The notes: generated by a model from the sequence alone, not told the origin. A DNA stretch of 64,000 nt from Escallonia rubra (GCA_033065855.1 JAVXUO010000181.1:99797-163796); one strand, 5' to 3'; numbered from the stretch's first letter, positions 49,145-61,439 are shown. Program-made: numbers and translations.

Positions 49145-49810
49145 TCAAGGTGCAAAGGCAGGTGGTGCTGCAAGGCAGATGTTAAACTCAAACCCATTTG
49201 AACAGGGCAATGCAGTCCTTCTCTGGCCCATACACATATCACTTCCAATTCCCACTCATCAACTCCACCTCCAAACCCTAATTCCTTCATCTACCCCATT
49301 TTCATCACCAAAAGCATCATCAAAGCCCAGAAATCCAGCTCACAAACTCCAGTAGAAAAGCCCTAATATCTCTACCAAAGCCCTCTCCAATTGATTTCAG
49401 CTCTTCAACAGCTCAGCCAAAGGGGGAAAAAAAATCTGCAAATTGACAAGAACAACCCTAAGAAAATTGACATGTACATTCACAATGCATCTATCAAAAT
49501 GGAAGAGCAAATGAAACAAGCTACCTACATACATGTAGAGCAATGTGGATGGCAAATTCGTAATGACTCACATTTCGACAGAGTTAAGGAATCTTCCGCT
49601 ATTGCAGACGAATCTGAGCTCCAAAATTGGTTGCACACAAATTGGATTCAACAGTCGAGGTTTCTGTTCGGGAACCAAATCGAGCACTTAGGGGTTTTGC
49701 GGAAAATTGGGAGGGATTATGAGCACGACGAAGGGGATGATTATGTTAACGTGCGCCTCTGCAATAACATGCGCCAGCCTCCGTTCTTCTGTGATTCTCT
49801 CTCCAAAGAT

Positions 49811-49819
49811 TATATATAT
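49811..49819 (-). promoter_or_regulatory. Candidate PRAF TATA box
   Basis: ATATATATA on the minus strand lies about 670 bp upstream of the PRAF start codon. The region between is pyrimidine/purine-rich and contains several ATGs, so a 5' untranslated intron is likely. A good acceptor (CATCTGCCTTGCAG, ending near 49170) lies just before the start codon, with TTTAAC as a possible branch site. The donor was not placed. Confidence 0.4.
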
Positions 49820-49984
49820 TGGCGCTGCCTTTTTCTTTTTCTCTCTTTCCCTCTCTGTGTTCAGTTGGTGCCACGTCGGCAACTGAAAGTCGTTTTCGTT
49901 TCGATTTTGATAATATTAATTAATAATAATATGTTCCTGTTATCTGGGATTTTCTTATGATTGGGATGGGGGCTGTTTTTGGGT

Positions 49985-51160
49985 CATTGTCTGAATCGGA
50001 CTTCCCCTGTTTGCAAATAAAAGTCCAAAAAGTGAAAAGATAAAGAAAGCCTGGCCCACTTCTTTTTGGGCTTTTATGGTCACAGTGTCGTATCAACCTG
50101 ACAGCTTTTTGACGCTCTTTTTGACCCTCTAAAACAAAATTCCCCTCTATGACTATGCCCATACATCTTATCTTAAAGGGTGAATTTTTGCTGTTGATAT
50201 ATAAGTTGATGGTGATTGTCGAGTCTCACGTACACGGTAGAGGTTCTTATACTTGGTGATTTTTTTCGGCTCTTAAAAATATTAGATTGAATACCAGACT
50301 TTAACATGATATCAAATCTAGATTACACTCGTGCCTGATGGTCTTTAAGTTGCTACATTGTTGCGCTTTTATTCAAATTGAGTCTTGAGAACACGTCATA
50401 TTGCATAATATGTGTTAAGTCTACATTGACTGTACATAGAGATTGAAATACACAAGTCTACATCGACTGTACATAGAGATTGAAATACACGAACACTAGA
50501 CTTTAAAGGTGATATTACAAAGTTTTTTTGCAAGGGCCTACACATGGACTATGACAAAGAGGCGCCATTTTTTGGTATGTTTTCTAATAAGCGCTTGTCA
50601 AATATGTCTAAAAGTTCAGCGTTAATGTACAAGTTACATTGACTTGGTTTCGTATAAGGCCTAACTCACAAGTAAATAGGTTTCCAAAATGAGCTCAAAA
50701 AATGGAGGAGTTAATATGGGCTCATTCACTTTAAAGAATTAATCATTTGGTACAAGGAACAAAATATTCAGTGGCCAAAACTATTGCGTTGTATGGATTA
50801 ATGGCCCAAACTATGTAAAACTATGGGATGAGGGGAAGCTAATGCGATAGGAGTAAGAGGTAAGGCAGAAAGAGGGTTTTGTATTACGATTGAAGCCAGA
50901 GGCATAAGACAATACACCGATGTAACTCAAGAGATCCAGTCAGGGCATGTCTCGAGTGTCAACCTTGTCGAATTAATAGCGGGAGCTTGACTCTTCTTAA
51001 ACCTCCCATGAAATTGCATTAACACTAACTGATGTTCCTGTCACAAACTCTCGTAAACTCACATGAATGCTTCTCATGCTGAAAAGTTGAAACTGCTCAT
51101 ATGGTCACATGAAGTATGTGGCAACTCTAGTAATATAGAGCTTACACTCCTCTACACCTA
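49985..51160. other. Gene-free stretch between PRAF and HVA22
   Basis: No gene is seen. A 36-bp direct repeat, each copy holding ACTGTACATAGAGATTGAAA, occurs twice between 50420 and 50492. Confidence 0.5.
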
Positions 51161-51161
51161 C

Positions 51162-51464
51162 GGGTCCGTACGTTTACCATATTTGTTTTCTGTTTTTTTT
51201 GTAATGATGATAAAAATAATTCTTTTTTGTGTACTTTTACCATTTTTGATTTTCGTTTTGGGTAAATTACTCAAACAGTGACAAAAAACTAAAACATCTC
51301 CAAGATGTTTTCAGCTTTTTTTTTACCCAAACTTAATCCAATGTAAGAAAAAGTAGCTAAATTTTTTTGGTGAAAATGATAAAAGTACAGGAGCGTATTT
51401 TTTAACTGAATACGAAAATTATGAAAATGAAAACAGAAAACAAATATGATAAACATAAGGGCCC
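51162..51464. mobile_element. Foldback MITE of about 300 bp
   Basis: The left end GGGTCCGTACGTTTACCATA continues TTTGTTTTCTGTTTT. It matches the opposite strand of the right end (GGGCCCTTATGTTTATCATA then TTTGTTTTCTGTTTT) over about 35 bp with few differences. Inner parts are also partly complementary (GTACTTTTA...AAAAGTAC; TTTTCGT...ACGAAAA), so the whole element can fold. A target duplication could not be identified with confidence. Confidence 0.65.
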
Positions 51465-52253
51465 CCTTCTGCAGAACTGAGTTCGTATCCTCACATAGAC
51501 TACTCCATGGTATATGGTGTCTAAGCCGAATGAGAGAATTGGAGGAAGTTAAACCACTTCGCATAATCCTACAAAAGGAGGTTTAATTTCCTCTAATGTC
51601 TCATCTTCGGCTCTAGCATGAGTAGATTTGTAAACAAATAGGAACTGCTAAAACTGCACCTGTTTTTGTTGTATGTAAGCAAAGGGTCTGAATATGGAAT
51701 TAGAGCAGGCATAGCAAGTCGTGACATGATCATGGAACCGGTGCAAAATCTCGTGTAACCCTCGATTGTCAATTGAAGAATGCATTACAAGTATGCTGAA
51801 TCCGTTCATGTGTTTCCCGCTTAATTTAAGTTTGATGTTCGAAGTCCAAGAATGTTGTAGGACGCGGGTCTCTCTTCTTGATGTCCATTTCCATCACACA
51901 CACACACACAGAGGAAAGAAAAACCCTGCATGTTTTGTTTCGTGCGTCATGCATCAAACTTGTGTTATTCTGAACTAGAAGTTTGAGATTCATAAAATGA
52001 CCAACGCAATGCACGAGTCCCCCCTCTCTGCAGGGTTGGCCAACCCCAAGTAAGAAATAACCGGCATGAAACCTATGGTAATGCCTTCACTAAACACAAT
52101 ACCACTTCACCAATCCATGACTACAACAAGGAGAAAAGAGGGACGTCACGCACAGTAATACGCATGTCTAAACATCTTATCATTTTCAACATCAGATGGA
52201 GATCAGAAATCGAAGACCATAAAGCCAAGAGTGGAATTTTCATAGATTAAGGT

Positions 52254-55200
52254 TCAATATCCGTAATCATCATCGAATATTGTATAGTCTCCCCTCCTGG
52301 TTCTTGCTTCTCTATCAGCCTGTAAAAATATTATAGTCAACATTTTTCCCCATTGATCATCGCGGGAATTAAAGATTCATTAGTCGATAAGAAGTAAATC
52401 ATAAAGAAACCAAAACAACCCTCTTGCTATAGCCAAGAGAAGTATTAAAACCTGAAATATTGAGTAAACTGGAATCAGATATGTACCATAATCTGTTATG
52501 TGCCACATGGAGTAACAGGCGTCCAACAGATAATTTTGAGGATAAAAACAACATAGAGGGCCAATGCAACTTACCCCAAAGTAAGAGGGCCGTAGGTTTG
52601 TCAGCAGCATTTAATGCGTAGCATCAGCCAAATGTACCATAATGCAGAGATAAGATTCGCATTGAATACTTGCCCGAATTCAAATTACAAAATAAGAGTA
52701 CAGAGAGATTCTTCAAATCTAGTGGATGTGCATGAAGCATTTGAAATAACAAATTTAGCTCATTTGGTATGAGAAAAATGTAGGATGAAAAATGGTGAAG
52801 GGAAAGGGGAGGGATGAATGGATTTCCCTTGTTCGGTATGAGGGAAACGGGGGAGGAACGGCAAGTAGGAAGGATGCACTTTCCTTCAGGTTCTACTATA
52901 CTCCGTTTGTCCGCTCCTAAGGTCTAAATGCGATGCATCTGAAATCGTAGATCGTAAAATTATCAAGATCCTCTCAACCGTTCCTCTTTTCCTTATACTT
53001 AACCAAGCAACATGGAAAGACATGATACTTCTTAGTCCTTCCAATTTCTGTCCTCTGTACCAGACATGCTCGAGGACGATTTGTGGTGTAGGGTGAGTTA
53101 GTATCTGGAGAGTAAATACCTAGCCAAGCTAATAAAAGCTGATTTGTCTAGATGGCTCTAATGAATTCCCATTCCAGCTCGAGTCTTAAAAGAAAACTTA
53201 TTAAAGTGGCAACAAGCAGAATCCAGAAGCACTGCATAATAGACTGAATACAGACCTCCAAAAATAAATGTATGCAGTGTTGACTTATGAGTAATTATTG
53301 AGAGTAGACTTCTGATGATGCTGTTCTACAAGCAATTCCAGAACTTGAAGCTAGGACCATTAAATACTCTAATATAGTAAGTTGTAACTCGACCCAAAAG
53401 AAGGACCATCAGAATTTTAGCGTTTCCTATTATGCTGGTCACTGTGATTGCATGTTCCCTTACGAGTATGTCAACCCAAGCGGCCGTATCATTTCAGATA
53501 ACAAGGGAAATAATCATTCAAGTGTTTCAAAGTAACGGAAGGTTATCAAGAAAGGCCATACCCTGCTTATGAGCCTTTCAAATTCTTCTGTTCCATTCTC
53601 CTCTATATATCTCTCTGCGGCAGTTAAAACATCATCTGGTTTACGGAAAATATTCTTACGCGGGATATACCAGATTTTAATCTGTGGATCCCTGTAGAAA
53701 GGTCTAATGAAGTGTGCATAAACGTATGCTGCTCCGTTGAAGTAAGGTAGTACCAACCAGCATGTAGCAAACAGCCTAACATAAGGCCAAATGGGGAACC
53801 TGAGTAACGAAAAGACAATCAGAATTGAAGAAAATATATCCATATATATCTACCTTGACACACGCATTTTTTAAATAACATAAAAGGAACAACACATTTC
53901 ATGTATAGCAGGTTAATTTGCACCTGTGTAATGAACATCAATGAGAACTTTTGTGCCATTTTTGACAAGTTTAGCAACGGCGAATATAACATAGGTTAAC
54001 AAGCACACCCCGTCATTGTGAGTAATTATCTTATCTTCATACTTTAACTATTTGGGAGCAGCAAAAACAGGTGCGAAAGACAGTGAGCAGTTATTGCCCT
54101 CAAACAGTCAAACATCAGGGAACAAAAGTTGCCAATATGCTTTTAAGAGACTCATTTTGTGAAACGAACAATTATCTCCACACAGAACTTCGCTATTTTT
54201 GCGATTTGGTGCTTAGGATGTCTCTATATCTACATTGGTTTCGATTCTAAGTTTCTAATTTTTAGTGATTATAGAAAGAGCAGGAAACGATAGTATTGTG
54301 GTCGATTGGTACCTTGTTGGAAGTAAACTGATAATTTTCTAAGTACCACAATAAGAAGAATAAGAATATGCATTAGCTGATACCAAGTTTATGCATCACC
54401 TGATGGAAATGAAAGCACAGCTTTCAGTAACACCCTGTGGCTCTTGAGTAGCAGCCAACATGGATATCAGGAATGTCTACAGTCATCTCAGTTTTGAAAA
54501 GTGAAGTGGGTGGCAGTAAGAATGATATTAAACTATGGGCGACTGAGTGCACAAGGACTAATGTATGCAATCATACATTCTTACCCCAAGTTTCCGAGAG
54601 CCTGATTTCGTGATTAATGGGTAATTAACAGTAAGCAAGACGCTTTTGGTCACTGAAATTAATTCTTACAGTCCAGATGGTTGAGGGGGCTGGTGCAAGA
54701 ATTATTAGTCATAGTAGAACAATTGTCACAAAGAATTATCATTTACCAACGGAAAAGGAGAGAAACATTTGACATATGACAAGCTTACCATTCAAGAAGC
54801 TTGGCAAATGTGAGCTCAAATAGTGTGAGCAAAGAGTATAGAACCCAATATGTTAGCCATTGCTGGTCATCCGCACGAGACCTGGTCTCTATTGCCCTAA
54901 TTGAAGCATATCTGCACCAAAGCCACAATAAGTTATGGCATTGAAGTCCAATACTTGCACACCGACGATACGATTATAAGTCCACGCACTTATTTGATGT
55001 CTAACCAGTTAAAGATTGTCACATTAAAGCCTGCCTTCATTCCTAAAAAAAGGGTCCCCTAAAACTAAACTGTTGCAAACATTTATGCATTCAAATAGCT
55101 ATTCCGAGGTGAGGAGGGCTTGACAGAAAAACCAAAGGCACTCTTTGCATTTGAACACATTCAAACTCCTAATATCCCAATATGTGAAACGCTATTTCCA

Positions 55201-55733
55201 TCCCTTATATGCGTTTACACCTCTTTTTTGTCGCTAAAGATGCATTATATTGGTAATTGTTAACCACTTAACAACCATTAAAAATGGTGGAATAGCATTA
55301 ATAAGGGGATATAAACAGCCTCCCCAGCACACAGTACTCAAGAACACAAACTCTGCAATCCTGCAAGCAAACAGACGTTGCAATAAAGCATCTTATCCTT
55401 GGATTTTAATTTGAGCAAACGGTACAAGAATCAAACTTACAGAGGATAAACGAGAGTGATCACTGGCCTGCAAAAGGAAAAAGAAAAGCCCAAAATGTTG
55501 AATTAGGAGTAGGAAAGAACAATGAAACCGAAAGCATTACAAGCACGCTTGGGAGGCAAATTAAACGTTTGATTGCAACTAAAAGATTATGCTTTCACTG
55601 TTAGTACATGACTGTCGTTAATGTTGCAAGATTTAATTACGCAGTGAGAAGTAAAACAGAGACATGCATGGCATTACCCAGCAAGGACATCAATATTCTT
55701 GGCCACCACAGATAGAAAATTCCCAGAACCCAT
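52254..55733 (-). CDS. HVA22a: HVA22-like protein (TB2/DP1/REEP family), five exons
   Basis: Minus-strand exons are 55678-55733, 55441-55467, 54789-54911, 53562-53799 and 52254-52319. All introns are GT-AG and the join is in frame: 169 residues, near the roughly 177 of Arabidopsis HVA22a. The protein starts MGSGNFLSVVAKNIDVLAGP and continues VITLVYPLYASIRAIETRSR (first hairpin segment), then QQWLTYWVLYSLLTLFELTF, WFPIWPYVRLFATCWLVLPY and FNGAAYVYAHFIRPFY (second membrane hairpin and amphipathic part). The tail is FRKPDDVLTAAERYIEENG, ending RRGDYTIFDDDYGY. Family members are ER membrane proteins related to yeast Yop1 and REEPs that shape tubules. In plants several are induced by abscisic acid or stress. 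The 27-bp second exon is unusually small but keeps frame. The intron before the last exon carries a repeat-like patch (52760-52900). Confidence 0.94.
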
Positions 55734-55791
55734 CTCAATTTTTGATGTTGCAGTCCTCTCTATAGAGTGTTAAACAAGTGCGTGAGAGTGT

Positions 55792-55818
55792 TTTATAGAT
55801 CACTTGTATAACGCGTGC
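55792..55818 (-). promoter_or_regulatory. HVA22 core promoter: TATA box and a CE3-like word
   Basis: TATAAA on the minus strand (55792-55797) lies about 60 bp upstream of the start codon. ACGCGTGC (55811-55818, plus strand) overlaps the consensus of coupling element 3 (ACGCGTGTC), known from abscisic-acid-responsive promoters. A single short word is weak evidence, and no ACGT-core element lies right beside it. The nearest CACGTG found is at about 57446. Confidence 0.35.
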
Positions 55819-55819
55819 A

Positions 55820-57930
55820 AGATGAAAGTGGAAGTGTACTAAAAGTATATGGAAAGTATGAAAAGGTGATTGATTGACAGAGGAAAGGCGCAAATTTCTC
55901 AAGAAGAATCTTATGAAACGCGAAGAAAGAGGCACCGAAAATTTTCGTTGTGTATAAGGATTCTCGGTCGGCATATCTATCATAATTGTATTCAAGTTCT
56001 TTTTTTGGGTACAAGATGTGCAACAAGCTACACATTCAAGCCAAGTTAGTGCCCGCCATATGGGACAAGGTCAGACAGATTGTCGAAGCACGAAGTTCTC
56101 CAAATGGATCATTGCCATTAGAGGTAGAAGGTTTTAGCAAAAAGACAGCAAGATTTTGCCATTATCGCATTATTGATCGCTTTTTGTTGCGACAAGTTTG
56201 AGTTTCGGGGTCAAAATTCTCAATTTTTATCACGCATATGACAATAACACATAAAAAATAGTGATACGGTAGACTGCTTCTGTAACAATTGTTGATTTTA
56301 ACTATTTAATACACATGTTATATAAAGAGCTAATCAAATTTTACCTCTGGCAGCCATATCCGACCGTCCATGCCATTAGCTTGGACCGGCCATATTACTA
56401 ATTTTTTTTAGCCAACTTACAATTTTTACGTAAAAGAATCTTCAAATGCTCAATCATAAAAGATGAATACTTTTACGGCGTTCTTTATCTCATTTTTTTT
56501 GCTTAGAAAAGTATAAACAACTCACATAATTACCTACATAACGGTCATCACGGATCACTCTTATCGAATAAAGAGTGACAATAAAAAGGAACATTCTATT
56601 AATTGCATTGTGCTTGAACTCCAACTCCGGAACGAGATCAATAGTTTCACTTAACTCATCTTATACTACACAGCTAACACAAGGTAGATGCTTTTTGAAT
56701 TTCTTTTTTTGCCTTGCGACAAAGGTAGTCAATAACTAATGGGTCAAGTACTACACATTGCAAGTTTCGATTGTGACTATTAAATCTACCCTGTGAAAGT
56801 GCACAACAAATTCTTTGACAGACTGAGGACTACTGAGAAAGCGTTACGAGTAATTAAGATTCAATTGAACGTCAATCATAAAATGATCTTTCATAGTTAT
56901 GTACGTACCCTTTGTGCTAACCCGTTGTTGTACGAAAATATGCGGATGATCATTGACTTGTTTCCATAGAAGGCCACTAAAGTTGTTAAGTTAGCATCAT
57001 CAATTTGCACATTGCAATATATGCAAGCAGGAATAATCAAAGTCAGAATTTTATCAAACCATGGCTCCGATATCATGTTAACTTACTATCAGCTCTAAAA
57101 TTTTAATCTAATAAAGAATGAGTCCAACAGTATATATCACGCTTTATCAAAAGTTAACTAGCGAAGAATGAAAAAAGAGAAAGAATCAGAAACGGTAAAT
57201 AGCCTTACCCTCTCGTACTGACTGGTCTTCTTTGCCTCTCACATACTTAATTAATAACGTTGGTGATGGGTTGGGGTTTTGTAATATAACTTACAATTTA
57301 AGTAAGTTGCCTAATTTAGACCTCTAGTGCGCCGATGAGTTGAAAAGGTGTCCATTTAAGCGAGTTGCCTAAGACTTTTGTTGACAATTTTGTCATTAAG
57401 CATTGAGGATCCCTGTCTCTAATCATAAACCCATTTGAACCAACCACGTGTGAAATGAAAAGGTCTCTAATGAGATTTAAGCAAGTTATTCAAGACTTTC
57501 CTCGACAATTTTTTTGTTGTCGAAGGTAAACTAGCCACGCGTCGGTGCATTAAGGATCCGTGTATCATTAATTACGAGAAACCCATCCGAACTGATGTCG
57601 GTAATATCTTCGTCTACGTGAAGAGCTTAGATTTTGATTTATCATTTAAATCTTCCGTTCTCAAACCCATCCCAAGACTATTGTCTAAAGTCTTATATGT
57701 GCATCCCGTTCTGAATGATTAATCTAAATTGACTAGACAAGAAACAAATGGCTGCAGCCCCACCAGTTTTTGGCAAGAATGTGGGTTCCTTTTTCTAAGT
57801 CGGGGAGAAGATCTGGAACGAGATCAACACAAATATCATTGCTCTCATTATCATGCATATGGTGGTTTGGAAAGCTTGATGATCTTGGCATTTCCCTTAA
57901 TTAGTTAATAATCTGATAACTCAAACCTGT
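55820..57930. other. Gene-free stretch upstream of HVA22
   Basis: No gene is supportable. It includes a diverged tandem duplication at about 57340-57600 (unit near 121 bp) sharing TTAAGC(g/a)AGTT, CAAGACTTT, GACAATTTT, GGATCC(c/g)TGT and AAACCCATC/T. Confidence 0.5.
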
Positions 57931-57949
57931 TCTTTCATTTGATCAGAAT

Positions 57950-58215
57950 TATATCATGGGGAGCAAGGAGCTCCTTAGGAAAGGAGAAGTCACGAGAGGG
58001 AGCTCCCGAGCAGAGGAGAGATCCAAGGGCAAGGAGAGGGAGCTCCCACGGAGAGGCTCTAACCGACTTCCCCAAGGGAGGGCACGGGCGACCTCCTTGG
58101 GAAGGGCCTCGGGCCGACCCCTCAAGGAAAGGCGCGCTCAAGCCGACCCCCTCAAGCTTCGAGTCACTGATACCAACACTTAGAATGTTCTTGGTGACAG
58201 AGTCGGGCACTTGAC
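57950..58215. repeat. GC-rich island, probable fragment of a mobile element
   Basis: A 265-bp block rich in GGGAGCTCCC, AAGGAGAGGGAGCTCCC and GGGCC words stands out from AT-rich flanks. It is open in several frames on both strands at once, which is typical of biased composition rather than coding. Its style resembles GC-rich plant LTRs, but no ends are visible. Confidence 0.35.
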
Positions 58216-58520
58216 TTGAGGCGTGCGCTCCGAATTGACCGTATCGATAACATTGACTTTAACCGTTGAATAATTGTTAAGATATTGCGAAAGTGGGACT
58301 CATAAACAGTCAAGGATACGTAACCATGGTAAACTAGCAACAAAAGGTTATAATGAAACTCAACTAAAGTTGATACGATCATTCTTCTATGCCAGGATTA
58401 ATTGAACGAAGAGCCCGATCATTCGGTTTAATCGAGTAGTGCTAGAAGGTTCACAAAATGTAAGCTAGTGAACCCAGAATCAAATACATTTACACATTGT
58501 TAGATGAAAAAAAAAACCGT

Positions 58521-58935
58521 TCAGCTAAGAGACTCATTGGGTGCAGGATATGAGTTGTATATAAAGAGAGGCTCCACTTGCATTATTAGAACCATATACA
58601 TGGAAAGATATTTATTGAACTTGCAAGAAAACAGCGATCCAGGGAATATGTATATGCTCTTGAAGAAATGACAACAATGTACTGGAACATTACAGCAAAG
58701 CAAAGCCAGCTGATACCCTAATTCCAGATTTTCAGCATAAGGAAAAGTAACCATAAATCTTTTGAACAGTCCTGATGATTCATCAAGAATAAGCCATTTA
58801 AGTAGAGGTCCAGATACGAAAGTTGTGAGCAACATGTGTGGTAGGGTCATGAGCACCCACCATATAAATATAGCTGCAGCCACCTTATACAAGAAAAGAG
58901 GAAATGCAATCCTGCTGGTACCCCAGTAACTGTAG
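58521..58935 (-). pseudogene. Possible gene remnant: short membrane-protein-like frame
   Basis: A minus-strand frame reads YWGTSRIAFPLFLYKV, AAAIFIWWVLMTLPHMLLTT, FVSGPLLKWLILDESSGLFK, RFMVTFPYAENLELG and then runs on for about 60 residues. One clear hydrophobic segment is present. It could be an exon (acceptor CATACTACAG near 58933 and donor AG|GTATCA after ENLELG near 58707 are available), but no partner exons were found and I do not recognise the family. It may be a relic of a duplicated gene or a chance frame. Confidence 0.3.
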
Positions 58936-58939
58936 TATG

Positions 58940-59785
58940 AGTTTCAGGCAATAAGCAGAAACTAGGGCTCACCAGTCACCACCTAGAGAGAGGAACCTTA
59001 AAAGGCTGAAACTGAGCACATTGTATGGGTTCCCCCTTCTTAAAATATGGGTTGAACAATGCAACATCCAGTAGGAGTGAGGCATGAATAAGACCCTCGA
59101 CGCCTAAAATCTACTGTTCGATAGAGCACCACCATCTCTTGTTTACGGTCTAGATCATTAGTGAGATTTCAAATTAGTGAGATTCCGAATCTGACTCTTA
59201 TCCAATGTTGACTCGTTTTGACTTGGATCCCATTGCCGATTTTGTTGAACCCTTAATCAGTGTGTCCGGGGCCAAAATGAGAGCGAGCACGAGAAGGGCA
59301 ACGACCTCTTCTTATCACCATATTTTTCAGTTGCAAGCATGACAAAGCATAGTACTGGGGCAGTGCCTTCTTTGCAAGAATTGGATACTCAAGCTACAAT
59401 ATGTACGTAGAGTCAGAGTTATTATACTAGTAACTTTGACCTTGATTGCTTGTAAATATGGCTTGAATCCCTTTCGGTCAGCTGGATCCCATTATGAGTT
59501 TGTTAAACCTAAGTACTTCAAGGCAAGTCAGAAAGAAGCCATAAGCTCATAATGATGCAAGATAACATGCATATCAGTCTCTTTCTTGAACCCAATAATC
59601 ACAACCAATATTGCTTATTGTGTTTTCTTCAAACCCTCAAAGAGCGCTCTCAGTACTCGCATCAAAGTTAGTTGCAATCAAACTCAAACCTAGCATTGTA
59701 ATTTGCAATTATATACACCAAATTTGTATAGAAAACAAGTTCAACAAAATAAGTTCATATCAAACCACACACATTATATGGAAGA
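58940..59785. other. Gene-free stretch downstream of the TCP gene
   Basis: No gene or clear repeat is seen. The part next to 59790 is expected to hold the 3' untranslated region of the TCP gene. Confidence 0.5.
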
Positions 59786-59789
59786 TGAT

Positions 59790-60770
59790 CTAGGAATGGT
59801 GACTAGTAGTTGTATCATGCCGATCTACTCCTCCCTGACGTAAATTAGACCCGCTTGCCTGTGACTCCAAAAATCCCGAACCTTGCATTGGCCTAAACGA
59901 ATTTAGCGCCGCCAGCATCCCCATTTGCCCCTCCGCCACCGCACCACCACCCAAAGCAAGTGGAGTGGGGAAATTCATGAAATGCAATCCACTGCTAACG
60001 CTAGTTGAAGGGAAAGTCCACATAGATTCGCCGCTGGTGACTTGGTTGCTAGGGTTTGTCATCATCAGAAACGGGATCTGACCTTGACTCGGAACCGCGC
60101 CGGTCCCAGAGTGCAACATGTTGTAAAGTCCCATCTGATTTTGCAGCGACAAGTTATCCTCTGATGTCGACCGCCTTTTCGACGCGGTCGCTTCCGGGCA
60201 GGTCTCACCACGTGATTCTTGCTTCCCTTGCAGCATTGCAATGGCGTTCATGTAATTATTAGTAGTAGGATAGCTCGAGTGCGACTCTTCCAACCTCGAA
60301 TTCTGACTAAAATAGTTACTCCCGAAATGCGAAGGTGTTGACATGGACGAACCTGAGCTTCTCAGCGAGATGTTTAGCGACGTAAAATTAGCCGGGATGG
60401 TGCCTGTGCCGGTGGCGGCAATGACGGCCGGCTCCGCCTGCTGAAGCAGCCACTCGATGGTCTCGCCGTCAGATTTGTGGCCTAGTTCTCGTGTGAGCTG
60501 AAAAACCCTAGCTGCACAGGCGGCCGGCATGCGGATCCGGCGGCCGCGGCCGTCCACTTTGGTGTGCCTGTCCTTGGTTGATGCCCTCTTCGGTGGAGGC
60601 TTTGCGGCGGTTTTATCCAGCTGGGAAGCAGCTTTTTCGCTTGTTTCGCCGGTGGCAGTGATGGAAAACGGCGGGTAGCCGGAGTTGCTGGAGCAGGCTT
60701 CTTCTTCTTCCTTTTTCTCTAGCAACTGCAATGGGAAGTTTGGCCGGCGCATGCCATATTCACCTTCCAT
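59790..60770 (-). CDS. TCP15: Class I TCP transcription factor, TCP14/15 group
   Basis: A single-exon frame of 326 residues. The start is placed at [20 protein letters not shown] because RPNFPLQLL near the N-terminus is shared by TCP14/15 proteins. An in-frame ATG-like extension of 22 residues upstream is of poor, UTR-like sequence. The TCP domain spans about 61-117: [20 protein letters not shown] is the class I basic region, [20 protein letters not shown] the first helix with the redox-sensitive Cys at 85, and [20 protein letters not shown] follows. The stretch [18 protein letters not shown] follows, as in TCP14 and TCP15. Further matches are LHFMNF (TCP14/15), [11 protein letters not shown] and the end TTSHHS (TCP15). 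Class I TCPs bind GTGGGNCC/TGGGCC in the nucleus, promote cell proliferation and ribosomal-protein genes, and link gibberellin and cytokinin signals to growth. miR319 sites belong to class II and are not expected. No intron is needed. Confidence 0.95.
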   Translation of the reverse strand: MEGEYGMRRPNFPLQLLEKKEEEEACSSNSGYPPFSITATGETSEKAASQLDKTAAKPPPKRASTKDRHTKVDGRGRRIRMPAACAARVFQLTRELGHKSDGETIEWLLQQAEPAVIAATGTGTIPANFTSLNISLRSSGSSMSTPSHFGSNYFSQNSRLEESHSSYPTTNNYMNAIAMLQGKQESRGETCPEATASKRRSTSEDNLSLQNQMGLYNMLHSGTGAVPSQGQIPFLMMTNPSNQVTSGESMWTFPSTSVSSGLHFMNFPTPLALGGGAVAEGQMGMLAALNSFRPMQGSGFLESQASGSNLRQGGVDRHDTTTSHHS

Positions 60771-61120
60771 GGTTATATATATGTATGCTTTTCTTTTGCC
60801 TCCTTTCTCTTTTGGCCTAGCTAGTAGTACAATCAAGCTGTAGATGGCCCTAAATTCAGGTCACTTGTGGGTCTCTCTCTAGCGAATGTAGTTTGAGGAA
60901 TTCCCTTCAAATGGGAGCTGGCTGCTGGTTGGTTTCTCTCACTGGGGAGAGAGAAGATAAGGGAGGGGGGGCATAAGCTTTAAGCAACAAACATAATGAG
61001 TGGGAATTATATGGGTGGGCTGTGGAGAAGCTTTGTGCTTTATCAAAAATTTTGCTTTTAGGAGGGAGGGGCTCAATTGTTATTTCCTTCTTTCCATCGC
61101 ACACATTTGTGCTTCACGCC
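60771..61120 (-). promoter_or_regulatory. TCP gene 5' leader and proximal promoter
   Basis: Upstream of the start codon are TATATATA only a few bases away (too close to act as a TATA box) and GA/CT-rich tracts (60935-60970). TATAAT-like sequence near 61002-61012 is a possible core promoter. Nothing more specific is seen. Confidence 0.3.
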
Positions 61121-61439
61121 GGCCTCCGAAGCCATCTGCAAATTACATTTTGCACGCTCGTCATTAAAGGCAATTATTTGTTGTTAGAAGTAGGATTAGA
61201 CCTTATTATATCAAATCATTCATCGGATAGCTTCTCGATCGTCCAGTTCTTAATTAGCAGTTTTATGTTGTTTTCGTTCTCGATAACCTCTAGTCTTAAT
61301 TCGTTGTTTCCTACTTAACCAATTTCATTTAACTTCTAAGATGTCGATCATTAAAGACTCCCTTTAAGTGACATTTCAAATACTCTTTACTTACATTTTA
61401 AAGCTCAAATTATATAACATAACAATCTCCTTAGGCACA

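Noticed and set aside
49391-49960. Plus-strand frame of 189 codons opposite the PRAF 5' region
   Set aside because: It lies over the PRAF leader and promoter, has no recognisable domain and ends in a hydrophobic low-complexity stretch; most likely chance.
60773-60783. TATATATA next to the TCP15 start codon as a TATA box
   Set aside because: It lies within a few bases of the start codon, leaving no room for a leader.
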